Notes under the pieces: generated by a model
Database searches by the model: none
What the model was told of the DNA's origin: nothing
The model's input: only the letters and a program-made list of their open reading frames with translations
Program-made: the position numbers and the translations under genes
Source: Echinometra lucunter
Taxonomy: Eukaryota > Echinodermata > Echinoidea > Camarodonta > Echinometridae
Direction of reading: 5' to 3'
Length of the DNA: 64,000 nucleotides
Assembly (NCBI GenBank): GCA_029962745.1
Contig: CM057171.1
Coordinates: forward strand, 18,627,633-18,691,632
Shown here: piece after piece, positions 46,985 to 57,278 of the stretch
Layout: every line of letters starts with the position of its first letter
Position numbering within the stretch: the first letter of the stretch is position 1

Positions 46985-47490
46985 GTTAGTACTAACAGCT
47001 TGTAGCAGTAGCATCTCAAACTCAATTACAGTATAATGAGACGGTTCCATGACATTTGCTCCGGCGACAATTGCTCCCACAGAAAATCTGCACGTTAAGC
47101 CAAACATGAAACCTAACCCCAAAACTTAAACTTAACCTTAATTCTTATCCTCACATTATTCTGAAGCAGAACCCCTATTGCAGTCCTAACCCTAACCGTA
47201 TGTCTTCGGAGAAATTAAGGCAGGAGCAATTGTCGCACGAGCAAATGTCGTGTCACCAATGTGACTTCTATCTCCAACTTTGAGATGGGGCAGGCATTGT
47301 CTAACTGGTTTCTTCGGAATGGAGATGAGAATGCAGATCGCATGTTTAAAAAGTTAGTACTAACAGCTTGTAGCAGTAGCATCCCAAACATTAGTATAAT
47401 GCGACTTCTATCTTCAGTTTGGAGATGGGAGCAGGCATCGTCCTACCGGTTTTTTCTGAATGGAGACAAGATGTCGCCATGTTGGACGTA
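46985..47490 (+). repeat. Tandem duplication (~145-bp unit) split by a MITE
   Basis: AGTTAGTACTAACAGCTTGT and AGCAGTAGCAT occur at 46985 and 47352. ACTTCTATC, GAGATGGG and GGCATTGTC follow in both. The first unit holds the 214-bp element. Removing it and its duplicated target makes the two units collinear. Confidence 0.85.
47044..47257 (+). mobile_element. 214-bp inverted-repeat element with 8-bp target duplication
   Basis: Ends GGTTCCATGACATTTGCTCC and, inverted, GAGCAAATGTCGTGTCACC, with GACAATTGCTCC repeating just inside. The middle is CTTAAACTTAACC / CCTAACC. The flanks AATGAGAC (47036-47043) and AATGTGAC (47258-47265) are the target duplication. The unoccupied target is AATGCGAC at 47398-47405. 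Eight-base duplications with GG termini would suit Merlin-like transposases, but this is inference. Confidence 0.85.
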
Positions 47491-47569
47491 AATAGCAATT
47501 AATGAGGGTGAGAAAGACAAAGCCTGGAAGGTATAAGGCTCAGTGGCGCCAAGGAGTTTGGAGAGACTC

Positions 47570-47660
47570 TTCAGACTCGAGGAGAGGAACGAGAGAGAGA
47601 GGGAGGGGGTGAGAAGAAGGATGTTGGAAGAGGAAGAGGGAGAGGGGAGAGAATGAAAGG
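47570..47660 (+). repeat. Purine-rich low-complexity tract
   Basis: GAGAGAGAGAGGGAGGGGGT and AGGAAGAGGGAGAGGGGAGA. Confidence 0.75.
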
Positions 47661-47787
47661 GGATCGTTCAGGGGAACATGAAGCGAAGGGGAGGTGATGG
47701 AACATGGGAGAAGAATTTGTCATCGTTTTTATGAACCAGCAAAACCTGCAACGTGTCTTTCCATCGTGGATTTACAGGTTCCTAAAG

Positions 47788-48056
47788 CTAAGGCATTCTA
47801 TCTTTATGTCATTTTGGGAAAGAACGGGTCCGGAATGCACAGTACAAAAATGCAAAAATTAAAATGTCTGTTTTGACATATTGGAATAGAATTCTAGCGA
47901 AGATCATGCCACAAGAAGATTGTATATAAATTCAGAAGGTCTACATGCTACCCATGAAATTATTCATCATTGTTTGAAAAATTTGATTTTCAATCATTTT
48001 CCATTTTACATTCCGGACGTGTTCTTTCGCACAACGACATAAAGATAGGATGCCTA
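47788..48056 (+). mobile_element. ~270-bp MITE, TAAGGC-ended family, copy 3
   Basis: TAAGGCATTCTATCTTTATG at the left and CATAAAGATAGGATGCCTAA at the right. Interior matches copy 2 at 11.1 kb in the same orientation (AAAAATTAAAATGTCTGTTT, AAGGTCTACATGCTACC). Confidence 0.85.
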
Positions 48057-48600
48057 AAGCTGGCATAAAGTTCTGAGGAAGCCCAAGAAAAGGCTAGATC
48101 ATAATGATGTGATAGTGAGCTATGTAAGAATAGTATATTAACAATTTCTTGCAAAGATCATGAACAAGTACAATAGCCCGACCAAGAGCTTTATTGCTCA
48201 TACTTAACTTCCTGTACCGACGGCAGTATCTGTAAGAACTCTCAGTAATTAATTTTGAATGATATCCTTCAGACGATCCCACCAATCATGCGCCTCATTC
48301 ATGTTTTAACATCCCCCAACATCCATGAGTAATACTGACTGATCGTGGCTGGGGGTTCCACGAAAATGAGCAAGAGCTTGTGTTTTCCTGTCGGAGAGCT
48401 CAAGCTCCTGTTGGAATCAATCTGACCCAATTTTACGCTAAACCTTGCCCTTTAGAGAATCTTTTCATTAAAGAGAAAATTGTTAGCTTTCTCCTGATTT
48501 AGTGACAGAACTTTCGGTTGGACAGACTTCTTTGAACCTTGAATTAAGCTCGGATGCAGTGCTGTCTATGGTTAAATGGTTGGTTTATTTACCTGACTGC
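48057..48600. other. Gene-free stretch
   Basis: No recognised feature. Confidence 0.35.
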
Positions 48601-48624
48601 TAAGAAAGCATGTGTACGTGCTTG

Positions 48625-48797
48625 TTAGTAGGCAACCAGGGGACCGATGGCTTTAAGTCCCCTCCAAAGGACTTGGTAATGAGGATTAGTACCTTACCAA
48701 AGGGCATTAGGGTATCCACTTGGTTTCGAACCCGGGTACTCCTGGTTACGAGACCACTGCTCTATCCACTGAGCCACAGCTCCTCCAGGGAGATAGA
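48625..48797 (-). mobile_element. tRNA-derived SINE (minus orientation)
   Basis: Minus strand: GCTGTGGCTCAGTGGATAGA (box A) and, about 35 bases on, CCCGGGTTCGAAACC (box B). CTCGTAA lies where an anticodon loop would be, like a Thr-CGT tRNA, but the acceptor and T stems do not pair properly, so it is not a working tRNA. The body continues to the left on the plus strand through GGACTTGGTAATGAGG and a GGGGACCGATGGC...AAGTCCCC motif. Confidence 0.75.
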
Positions 48798-48839
48798 AGT
48801 GCTTCCATATCCCTGATGGAACTTTAAACAAAGTTTAAA

Positions 48840-49040
48840 ACCTTTGTTGCAGTTGACTTGAAAATGTAGAGATACCTCAGGCAAGTCTTTATGATCTTTA
48901 TGTTGTATCTCTTGGTAGCTTGGAAGATATGCAGTTTGTATAATGCTTTGTACGAAGTTACAATCTCACATTACAGTTGGGTTGAGAAAAACATGAAATG
49001 CGGGGATACCTCAGGCAAGTCTAGCTAAGCTTTGTACAAT
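48840..49040 (+). repeat. Partial tandem duplication, ~134-bp spacing
   Basis: GATACCTCAGGCAAGTCT at 48871 and about 49005, preceded in both by a (G)CAGTTG(A/G)(C/G)TTGA stretch. Confidence 0.6.
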
Positions 49041-50633
49041 GCACCACTTGTTTTGTGAATCATCAGAAATGCATGTGATGTTTAATGTTTGCTGGTACGT
49101 GAAATCAGTTTTCACATTTTAATTTACGTACTCCATGACCCCCCCCCCCCCCCACCTTTCCACAACCCTCACCTTCTCTGAGTGTATAATCATAAACAGG
49201 TGTTTAGGCCTGATGAAGTCATTAAATGGCATGATGTAATGTAGGTTATAGTCATACTGCATGACAAAAAGTTTTACCTGTCCATAGACAATAGTTAAAA
49301 GTTATGTCCAGTTTTGGTAACCCCACATTAATTTTCAATCAGAATTCTGTGATAGGGGATGAAAAATAGCAAGTTACTAACAAAACTAGGACCCTGTTTG
49401 CACCAAGCTACCTAAATATGGATTATGTTGTCCTTCATTTTCTCCAAACTCAGTAACCTTTAGACTCAAGAAATGTGTGGTAAATGGAAGGTGGGGCTTG
49501 GGGGGGGGGGGCGGAGATTTTACATCTACTCTAGCTCTACACAAATACACTTTGAATGTTTTATTCCAATTTTCATTTGCTAACAAAACTGTACATGAGC
49601 TTTAATTCTAACTTCACAGCCCCAATCAATGCATTCACAAGGATGATTTTCTATTTTATTAGATATTTCCCTTCATGACGTGCCTTTTGAAGTGGATATA
49701 AAATGCTTAAACAGGGCAAACATGAAGAACTTGGCAAAAAGCAGACATTTCTTGGTAACATCTATGATTAAATTCTTTGAAAAAGAAGAAAACCTGCAAA
49801 AGTGCCAGCTAGAGACTTATGATTTTGAGCAGACTGGTTTTGCAAGCATTATTGAGGATGGTGGTATTAACCCTGTCTTTCGTTAAAACTGTCGAATGTT
49901 TCGCACATCATTGGCAAAACTTCAAGGCACTTTTTTCTAGTGCAGGAAAGACCCTATATGCCCATGACTCACCGACAATAGATCCAGCCCTTTTTCGGAG
50001 CAACAACAGAAACGCGATGGATGCATGTGTTTCAAAATTAGATTGTATAAGCCCCCAATGAGTGCTTATCGCTCCAAAAGTGACACATAGATAAGCCTCG
50101 TTTAGTCCCCTTCCCGTTGATTTCTCTTCCAAGGCCATAAGGGGAGTTTTGCCTTCTAAAGGACACAAAATGACACATAATTATAGCCGTTTTGAATAAA
50201 ATCGGATCAAGTTATCAAGATTGTCTCTCCGAAAACGATGGGAGATCCCTAAAACTTTTTGAGCATATCTCGATGAATCAGCTGGTGACATCATGCTGTC
50301 TAGGGCACGGTAGTCTGACTTTTAGACTCAAAATTTCTGTTTGAAATGGTCAGTGTGAGTATGAATGAAGGACTATGGGTAATGTCTAGACAAATAACAT
50401 TGTGTATTTGGGAGTGTGAAACTTTGTTACAGTCGATGTGCTGTGTACTAAACAAGTTTAACTGGTACTTTTGTTGAAAATGTCCTTGCACGAGCTGAAC
50501 TACAAAGAGCAATCACATTAGTACCTAAGTCAATCATAAAAAGTAGTATTTTCAAACATTTTGGATAATATAATGTCAACTCATGATATGCATGCATATG
50601 TAAGGTGAATGATTATCACTTCTATAGTGGACA
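49041..50633. other. Stretch without a supported gene
   Basis: C run at 49139-49153 and G run at 49499-49511. From 49659 (after a TTCTATTTTATTAG acceptor-like site) to 49886 there is an open frame of about 75 codons with varied composition (contains VDIKCLNRANMKNLAKSRH). I recognise no family. Confidence 0.4.
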
Positions 50634-51090
50634 CCCTGGTCCATTCTTGTTTTGGTGTTGTGGGGAAGGGGGACTTGTGGTTACCATTAACGCATATGAT
50701 TTTGATACTTCATCACTACATGTACGCAATTTTTCTTTTCCTTATATAGGAACAAATTCATCCAAATACTTGGGGGGGGGGGGGGAAGGGGGACATTGGT
50801 CACAGGTTATCGGTCATTAATTTTTCGTGCAATATGGGGTATGGGTAACAGAGGAGGGCAATATATGACATATATCTTTTCTTTTGTCTCCTACTTTTAT
50901 ATAAGTTGTATTTTGCATATGTCTTTCTCAGGTATTCATTTTGTATTTGTAGCACCCTATTTGTGTATACTGTACATGTCAAAGATGTTTTTCTTGTTAT
51001 TGTATTTTATGTTTATATGTAAAGAGTCTGAAAACAATTTTTGTGTTTTTAAAACATGACAATAAAAGAATTGATTTGAATTGAATTGAA
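50634..51090 (+). mobile_element. LINE 3'-end fragment, copy 2, with (ATTGA)n tail
   Basis: Aligns along its length with 34531-34969. It retains extra TATAGG and TTTATATGTAAAG words. The tail reads AACATGACAATAAAAGAATT then GAATTGAATTG. Confidence 0.7.
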
Positions 51091-52320
51091 AACATTTATG
51101 AATAAAACGGTTTTTTATGAGGGAGGGGAAGGGGGTGTTATTATGCTGGATTACTACAAAACCAGAATGTGTGAATGAGTAGCTGGGATCATCAGAGCTT
51201 TCATGCCACAATATTATTAATCATTACTTGAAGCTGTTTGCGAATACTTAAAGTTTCTTGTACATGAAATTTTCTAGATTTTTATCACCAAAGTAGGACA
51301 GAACTTAGAAGTCTACTTTATTCTTTACATAGATCAAAATCAAAGGGAATTCCTGAAATTGCAGTAGGTAGTTCGTGCAAGCTGTTTAATACTTCAAATG
51401 CTATTGCATTATTTGTTAAAACAGGGTAGATCGAAGCCTACATTTTTTAACCAAGGTCAGTGTCACATGGCATGCCTAACATAGCAATAGCTACTACATG
51501 GAAGCTGTTTAGTACTTTGAATATTACAGGATTGTTGAGTGAAAGAGACTGGCTGAGATACATTGGAAACTCCTTATAAAGATTCTGATATATTGAGATT
51601 CCTGCTATAACAAGGTAAATTTGCTGGTTGAAGTCCTTTATGTTTGTTTGTTTTTTGTTTTTTTACCCCAGTATAGTATAATTCCTGATAAAGTAAGGTA
51701 ATTTTCATGGTCCAAAGGTCCTTGCTGTCGTGAGCTTCCACGATATATCTCATCATGAGGTCTCAAGAGAAGAAGTCCCAGTTACGGCCGATATTTCAAA
51801 AAGAACATCTTTGGAAGAACAATGCATGGAATCATCACTCTGTGGGATAGGGAAATAGGAGCTGGGATTCCAGACTAACGAATAACAGCTGTCACGAAAA
51901 TAGAAACTCAGCCCGCAAGATTCACTCCAAATGACTAATTTCTCATTAATCCCTAGAATATGTGTAACCTAAACCGCTGATCTGCATGTATCATGTCATG
52001 ATATCATCATATTGTATATTCCATTTTTAACCATAGTTACAGCAGTGCACGTACTGGTGGATGAGAAACGGAAAGTTTGTGATGATATAGTAATCTTGAC
52101 ATGGTTCTTTCAAACTTTGGGTTATTTTTCAAAGAACTGCGATACTAGTTTAGCTTTTGTGCTTTGGCCTACTGTACTCGATGTTTACTGCAAGTTCTAT
52201 CTGTAAACTATTTAAAGATTGATTAATCTTTGGCAACTGAATTTTCAAATTCCCCCAGACTTCTTACAGGGACCATTCGGTTCAGTAGCCATAGGGTTGA
52301 TAATGGAAGGCATTCATAAA
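51091..52320. other. Gene-free stretch
   Basis: AT-rich. A GAAGCTGTTTGC / GGAAGCTGTTTAGTACTT wording at 51231 and 51500 suggests an old duplication. No gene. Confidence 0.35.
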
Positions 52321-52390
52321 TTTATTGGCTGCTGGGTGACCCCTGTATTAACCCAATGGGATAATAAGAGTTCAGTTGTCAACCGGTTAA
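52321..52390 (+). repeat. Micro-element F, copy 9
   Basis: GCTGGGTGACCCCTGTATTA, CCAATGGGATAA and GTTCAGTTGTCAACCGGTTA. Confidence 0.6.
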
Positions 52391-52727
52391 GTTCATTCTG
52401 GTTTTGTCATAGGGATTGTGGGTGAGTAGATATTGGAAGAGCATGCAACAGTAAGAATCTTGCAGCAGACCAACTTCCCCTTCAACTTGCTTGTGGTCAT
52501 ACATGTGCCATTTACTCTCAGGTCTATGAGACCGAATGGAAAAAAAGGTCTGTTAGAACTATATGTCGGTCTTACAAAAATGCATAGTTCTGGTCTGTTG
52601 GACATACATGTATATTTCAGTCATACAAATGCAGTTTTCGGTGAACAGTCTGAAATTAGCGATATTGATTCCACGCTTATCTCTCTATGTGCATGTCTAA
52701 GGGGAGGGTATACCAAACCCTCAATGT

Positions 52728-52880
52728 ATGGGGGGGGGGGGGGGTATGGTCTCTCACTCCAGAATACCCAAATCCAGAGATGACTCAAAAAACTGGTGCC
52801 GCGTCAGTGGTAAAAGGGGGGGGGGGGGATACAGAGATGGGGTCGAAGCCTTACAATAAAAGAGGGGGGGGGGGGCTCGT
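52728..52880 (+). repeat. Cluster of three long G runs
   Basis: Runs of about 12-14 G at 52730, 52816 and 52865 within 150 bp. These are able to form G-quadruplexes and are prone to length error. Confidence 0.85.
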
Positions 52881-52965
52881 TCCCCAATCCACGTGCCCAC
52901 AGGGATGACATAAACAAAATGAACACAATGGCATTGCTCACTCTCTCTTTGAGGTAGGTATCCGC

Positions 52966-54130
52966 GAGTCATTCACAAATATGATTTGTGGCTAGGTGAG
53001 TGAGCAAGTGTGAAAGTTTGTACTATGACTAAGACTGATCCGACCAGGTGCCACCAGGCATCTCTATCTTGCTGACTGGTATCTGGTGAGGGAATCCTCT
53101 TAGCCATAACAAGACCCATGACTCGGACCGTCTCCTTAATGTTTGTCCTACATTCTGTGTGTCTTTCTGTCTGTCTGTCTATGGTAGTAGTAGTAGTTTG
53201 AAGGCATCGTGAAGTCATTCACAAAGTTTGTGGCTAGGTGAGTGAGCGAGTGTGAAAGTTTGTAGTATGACTGAGACCGATCCGACCAGATGCCACCAGG
53301 CATCATGATCTTGCTAGCTGGTATCTGGTGATGGAATCCTCTTAGCCATAAGTTCATACCAGGACCCATGACTCGGACCGTCTCCTAAATGTTTGTCTTA
53401 CATTCTGTGTCTCTTTCTATCTGTCTGTCTATGGTAGCAGTAGTAGTTCAAAGGCATCATGGAGTCATTCACAAAGTTTTTGGCTAGGTGAGTGAGCGAG
53501 TGTGAAAGTTTGTAGTATGACTTAGACCGATCCGACCAGATGCCACCAGGCATCATTATCTTGCTAGCTGGTATCTGGTGAGGAATCCTCTTAGCCATAA
53601 GTTCATACCAAGACCCATGACTCGGGTCTCCTTAATGTTTGTCGTTCATTCTGTGTGTCTTTCTGTCTGTCTTTCTATGGTAGTAGTAGTTCAACGGCAT
53701 CATGGAGTCATTCACAAAGTTTGTGGCGGGATGAGTGAGCGAGTGTGAAAGTTTGTAGTATGACTAAGCCGAATCCTACCAGGTACCACCAAACACCTCA
53801 CATGATGTCTGCTGGTATTTCGTGTACGGATCCTCTTAGCCATAGCAAGAGTCTCAAGACACATGACTCAATCTCTTTACACTTGTCCTGCTTTCTTTGT
53901 GTCCATATGTCTGTCTTTCTGTGGTACTTGTAGGTCTATGGCATCGTGGACTCATTCACAAAGTTTGTGGCGGGATGAGTGAGCGAGTGTGAAAGTTTGT
54001 AGTATGACTAAGCCAAATCCTACCAGGTACCACCAAGCACCCCCATGATGTCTGCTGGTATGTCGTGTCCTATTCCTCTTACTCATAACAAGATCCATGA
54101 CTGGTTGTCCTCATGTATGTCCATCTATCT
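52966..54130 (+). repeat. Satellite-like tandem array, ~245-bp unit, nearly five units
   Basis: GTCATTCACAAAGTTTGTGG begins units near 52966, 53213, 53463, 53707 and 53949. Each continues with GAGTGAGCGAGTGTGAAAGT, GTAGTATGACT, GATCCGACCAG, TGCCACCAGGCATC, GGTATCTGGTGA, CCTCTTAGCCATAA, CCCATGACTCGG and a TCTG / TAG simple-repeat end. Units 1-3 are closest; units 4-5 form a second subgroup (GGCGGGATGAGTG, GATGTCTGCTGGTAT). Confidence 0.92.
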
Positions 54131-54483
54131 ACCAATATGTTTATTTTCATTTCCCTTAGGGATTCATCGCTTGTACTTTGTACATATGCATTTTTTAAAG
54201 CCATAATGTCTGTTATTGTTTTCCTGTAATGGATTGGATTGTGCTTTCTTTCTTACATTTCTCTTGACTTCTATTCTGTAATCATATGCTGCAAAAGTTC
54301 CTTGCTAAATCCTACCAGAAACGGTATTTTCTGCTCCTTTACTGAAAAGATTACAAATGTCATACATGAACACTGTCTTTCAAACTATTTCCATGAGTTG
54401 AATTATGACAAAAGCCTGAAACCACGTAAAATAAAAGAAGTTGCTTTTACATGCTCCTCAACACTTCCTAGGAATTTGCCTTG
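54131..54483. other. Gene-free stretch
   Basis: An 82-codon plus frame (54239-54487) of ordinary composition has no recognised domain. Confidence 0.35.
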
Positions 54484-54572
54484 TTAACCTGCTGCTGAAC
54501 AGTAAGCCCAAGATAACTCAGGCTAGGGTATAGGGAAAATGCTTGTTATACTGAAATCAAATTATGCTCGAA
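54484..54572 (+). repeat. Micro-element E, copy 7
   Basis: TTAACCTGCTGCTGAACAGT, AAGCCCAAGATAACTCAGGC, TTGTTATACTGAAATCAAAT. The right end is altered. Confidence 0.65.
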
Positions 54573-55245
54573 AAACAATAAGCATTACCAATATATATGC
54601 TCTCAGCACGACCTGATTGTTCTGTTTGATATCATGTCCCTTTTGTTTCTAAACTTTCATATTTTCATTGGAAGATCTATGGACCCCCTGCAGTGGTTTT
54701 GTCTCTCTGAGTGTATAACTCCCAGCAAAATATGAGTCATCACCAGTTTAAGGCTGCTTTCTGTCAAACGAGTGGGATATTAAAAGAAACTTGAGAGTAG
54801 TACTGGTAGTGATGCTGGCAGGGATGAGTAAGTTTTGGTAGAATAGCTGGTAGTGGTAGTGGTATCAGTTTAATATCGTGGTTATACCATGATTGGGGGG
54901 GGGGGGTAAAAAGGAGGAATGGGGGATGTAAAACTAATACGATATTTCCCTTTTCCTTGTTTCTTACTTGGAACTTTTATTTCAAACATAACCACTGTCT
55001 CAGTTTCTATATTTTAGACATCAAAAAACTTGATACAGTTGAGAATACAGTTTAGAATACATGTGAGCTGGTATGAGTTTAAGATTGTGGGATTCCCATG
55101 ATGAACGTTGGAAGTGGGGAGGTTGGGATGGGGGCAAAGTTTGAAGTGGTTGATTTTCAACTGTTGGTGTATAGTGGTGAAGACAATAGGATGTATAATC
55201 AGATTGAGGTGGAAAAAAAGTCAACTTCACAGCTTTGTAGTTTTC
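54573..55245. other. Gene-free stretch
   Basis: A G run is at 54896-54907. GAGCTGGTA/AGCTGGTAG and AGTTTAA(G/T)AT-TGTGG words suggest a diverged ~220-bp duplication at 54840-55150. Confidence 0.4.
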
Positions 55246-55514
55246 TACACTCCAAAAAGTTGGGCATTTCTTTTTGTATATCTGTTGGGCAAACTGTTTT
55301 ATTAATTTGTGGGTCAAGTTTAGCTTAATAATTGGGCAAACTCTTGATTTTTACCGACTATTTTGACCATCTGTTGGTGTTTTGACCAACAATTGGTCGC
55401 AATTTTCGCCCAACCCTTGTTGGTCAAATTTTTGACCCACTGTTTCCTATGTTCAATAGAGTACCAACGTTGGTCAAAATTGGTCATTTTTCGACCAACA
55501 TTTGTTGCAGTGTA
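55246..55514. mobile_element. 269-bp MITE, TACACT ends
   Basis: TACACTCCAAAAAGTTGGGC and, inverted, CCAACATTTGTTGCAGTGTA. The middle is a string of TTGGTCAAA / TTTGACC words on both strands. Confidence 0.8.
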
Positions 55515-55805
55515 GAGTACCTTGCTATTTACCAAGAAGTAAAGATGCGAAGAAATCTGATGAGTTTTTTTTTTAGGGTTTGCCAAAACTAGTCATAACC
55601 TTGATAATTAAGATCCAATTTCCATCTTAGTGGTAGATGATACCTTTGATGATGTCTTCTGTGCCCCATCATTAACACCGTGAAATTAATGAAAATGGTT
55701 GTGTCTTGATATTTTCTTTAAATTCTGATATCCATTGTGCAGTCATTGACAGTGATAATTGTTTTATAGATCTTGCTCCCGTATGCTAGCTGTTTTCAGA
55801 TTCCC

Positions 55806-55815
55806 TAATAATAAT

Positions 55816-55881
<66 letters not shown>

Positions 55882-55882
55882 G
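55806..55882 (+). repeat. (AAT)n then (TCA)n microsatellite
   Basis: AATAATAAT followed by more than 20 uninterrupted TCA units. Confidence 0.95.
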
Positions 55883-55994
55883 AACAGTTTTCGCATACTG
55901 CATAACACATTACATCAGTGTCCATACGTGCTTTTGGAGAGAAAGAAAAGATAGGTTCCTTTAATAGTTCACTTGTAAAGGAGAAAACTAATTG

Positions 55995-56476
55995 TTAAAG
56001 GCATTGGCTAACATTGTTCTGATTTTAAAAAATCTTGTTTTGTTACTTGGAAATGGGATAAACATAAGGATTATAGTGTAAAAATACCAGTCTGAAGTTT
56101 CAAAGTATAATATCCACAGGAAGTATTTTTAAATATCAAAAATGTGAACCAATGTTTGGAAAATATACGAGGGTCAGTTGCACAGAATAGACATAAGGAG
56201 TGCGCATGCGCGTATGACTCACCTTGCCGTACTGTGTCACGCGGCGGGAGGCACATAACGGCATTTTCAAATTCAAGCAAAGTAGTCCTCTTAGTGATTG
56301 TCTCGTGAGACAAAGGATAATAAAATCGCCGTTTGCGTCTAACTTACACTTTTTCATTCCATATTATGGTTGATTTCAGGGTTTTTGAGTACAAATACAA
56401 GTACTCATACACATGTTTCATCTTAGTTTGAGAATTTTTTAAATCAGCTACTCACAAAGTTAGCCAATGCTTTTAA
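55995..56476 (-). mobile_element. ~490-bp MITE, TTAAAGGCATTGG family, copy 4
   Basis: TTAAAGGCATTGGCTAAC to GTTAGCCAATGCTTTTAA. Very similar to copies 1 and 3, but with a 13-14-base deletion next to CTGTGTCACG. Faces copy 5 about 305 bp away. Confidence 0.9.
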
Positions 56477-56781
56477 ACTTAGTTCTATGATTATGACGAT
56501 AGTTAACCAAAGTTGGCTATGGGTCGAAGCGACATAGGCCTAGAGCTTTTTATGACTAACCAAACAATTCTCAAGTTCACTTTTATAGACCAAGTGCCAA
56601 ACCAAAGCCCCATTAGTCATCATTTTTGTTTACATGCCAGTGAACATTTGCACATCACTGTTAAGGGTACCACAAATGTTTATTCAAGCTGAATGTTCTG
56701 TCTTGTCTTCTCTTGCGTTGTTGAACTTTGCTCTCTAATACCCCCTGTGGAGAAAAAAAACATTGTGAGACTTCCCTTGAT

Positions 56782-57278
56782 TTAAAGGCATTGGCTAACT
56801 TTGTGAGCAGCTGATTTAAAAAATTCTCAAACTAAGATGAAACATGTGTATGAGTACTTGTATTTATACTCAAAAACCCCGAAACCAACCATAATTCGGA
56901 AGGAAAAGCTGTAAGTTAGACGAAAATCACGATTTTTATTAGCTTTCATCTCGAGAGACACTGAACTAAGAGGACCGTTTGCGCGAATTCAAAAGTACCG
57001 TTACTTGCCTTCCGCCGTGTGATACGTCAATACACACAGTGCGGTCCGTTGAGTCATGCGCGCATGCGCACTCCTTACGTTGGGTCTATGCAACCGACCC
57101 TCGTATATTTTTCAAACATTGGTTCACATTTCTAATATTTAAAAATACTTCCCGTGGATATTATGCTCTGAAACTTTCACACTGGTATTTTTACACTATA
57201 ACCCTAATGTTTATCCCATTTTTAAGTAACAAAATGAGATTTTTTAAAAATCATAACAATGTTAGCCAATGCCTTTAA
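56782..57278 (+). mobile_element. ~490-bp MITE, TTAAAGGCATTGG family, copy 5
   Basis: TTAAAGGCATTGGCTAAC to GTTAGCCAATGCCTTTAA. Opposite orientation to copy 4. Diverged from copies 1, 3 and 4 in the middle (for example GAAAATCACGATT). Confidence 0.9.

Noticed and set aside
48719..48790. Functional tRNA-Thr(CGT).
   Set aside because: Box A and box B are good, but acceptor and T stems fail to pair and a SINE body follows.
52960..54130. CRISPR array.
   Set aside because: Units are 245 bp, vary throughout, and the genome is eukaryotic.
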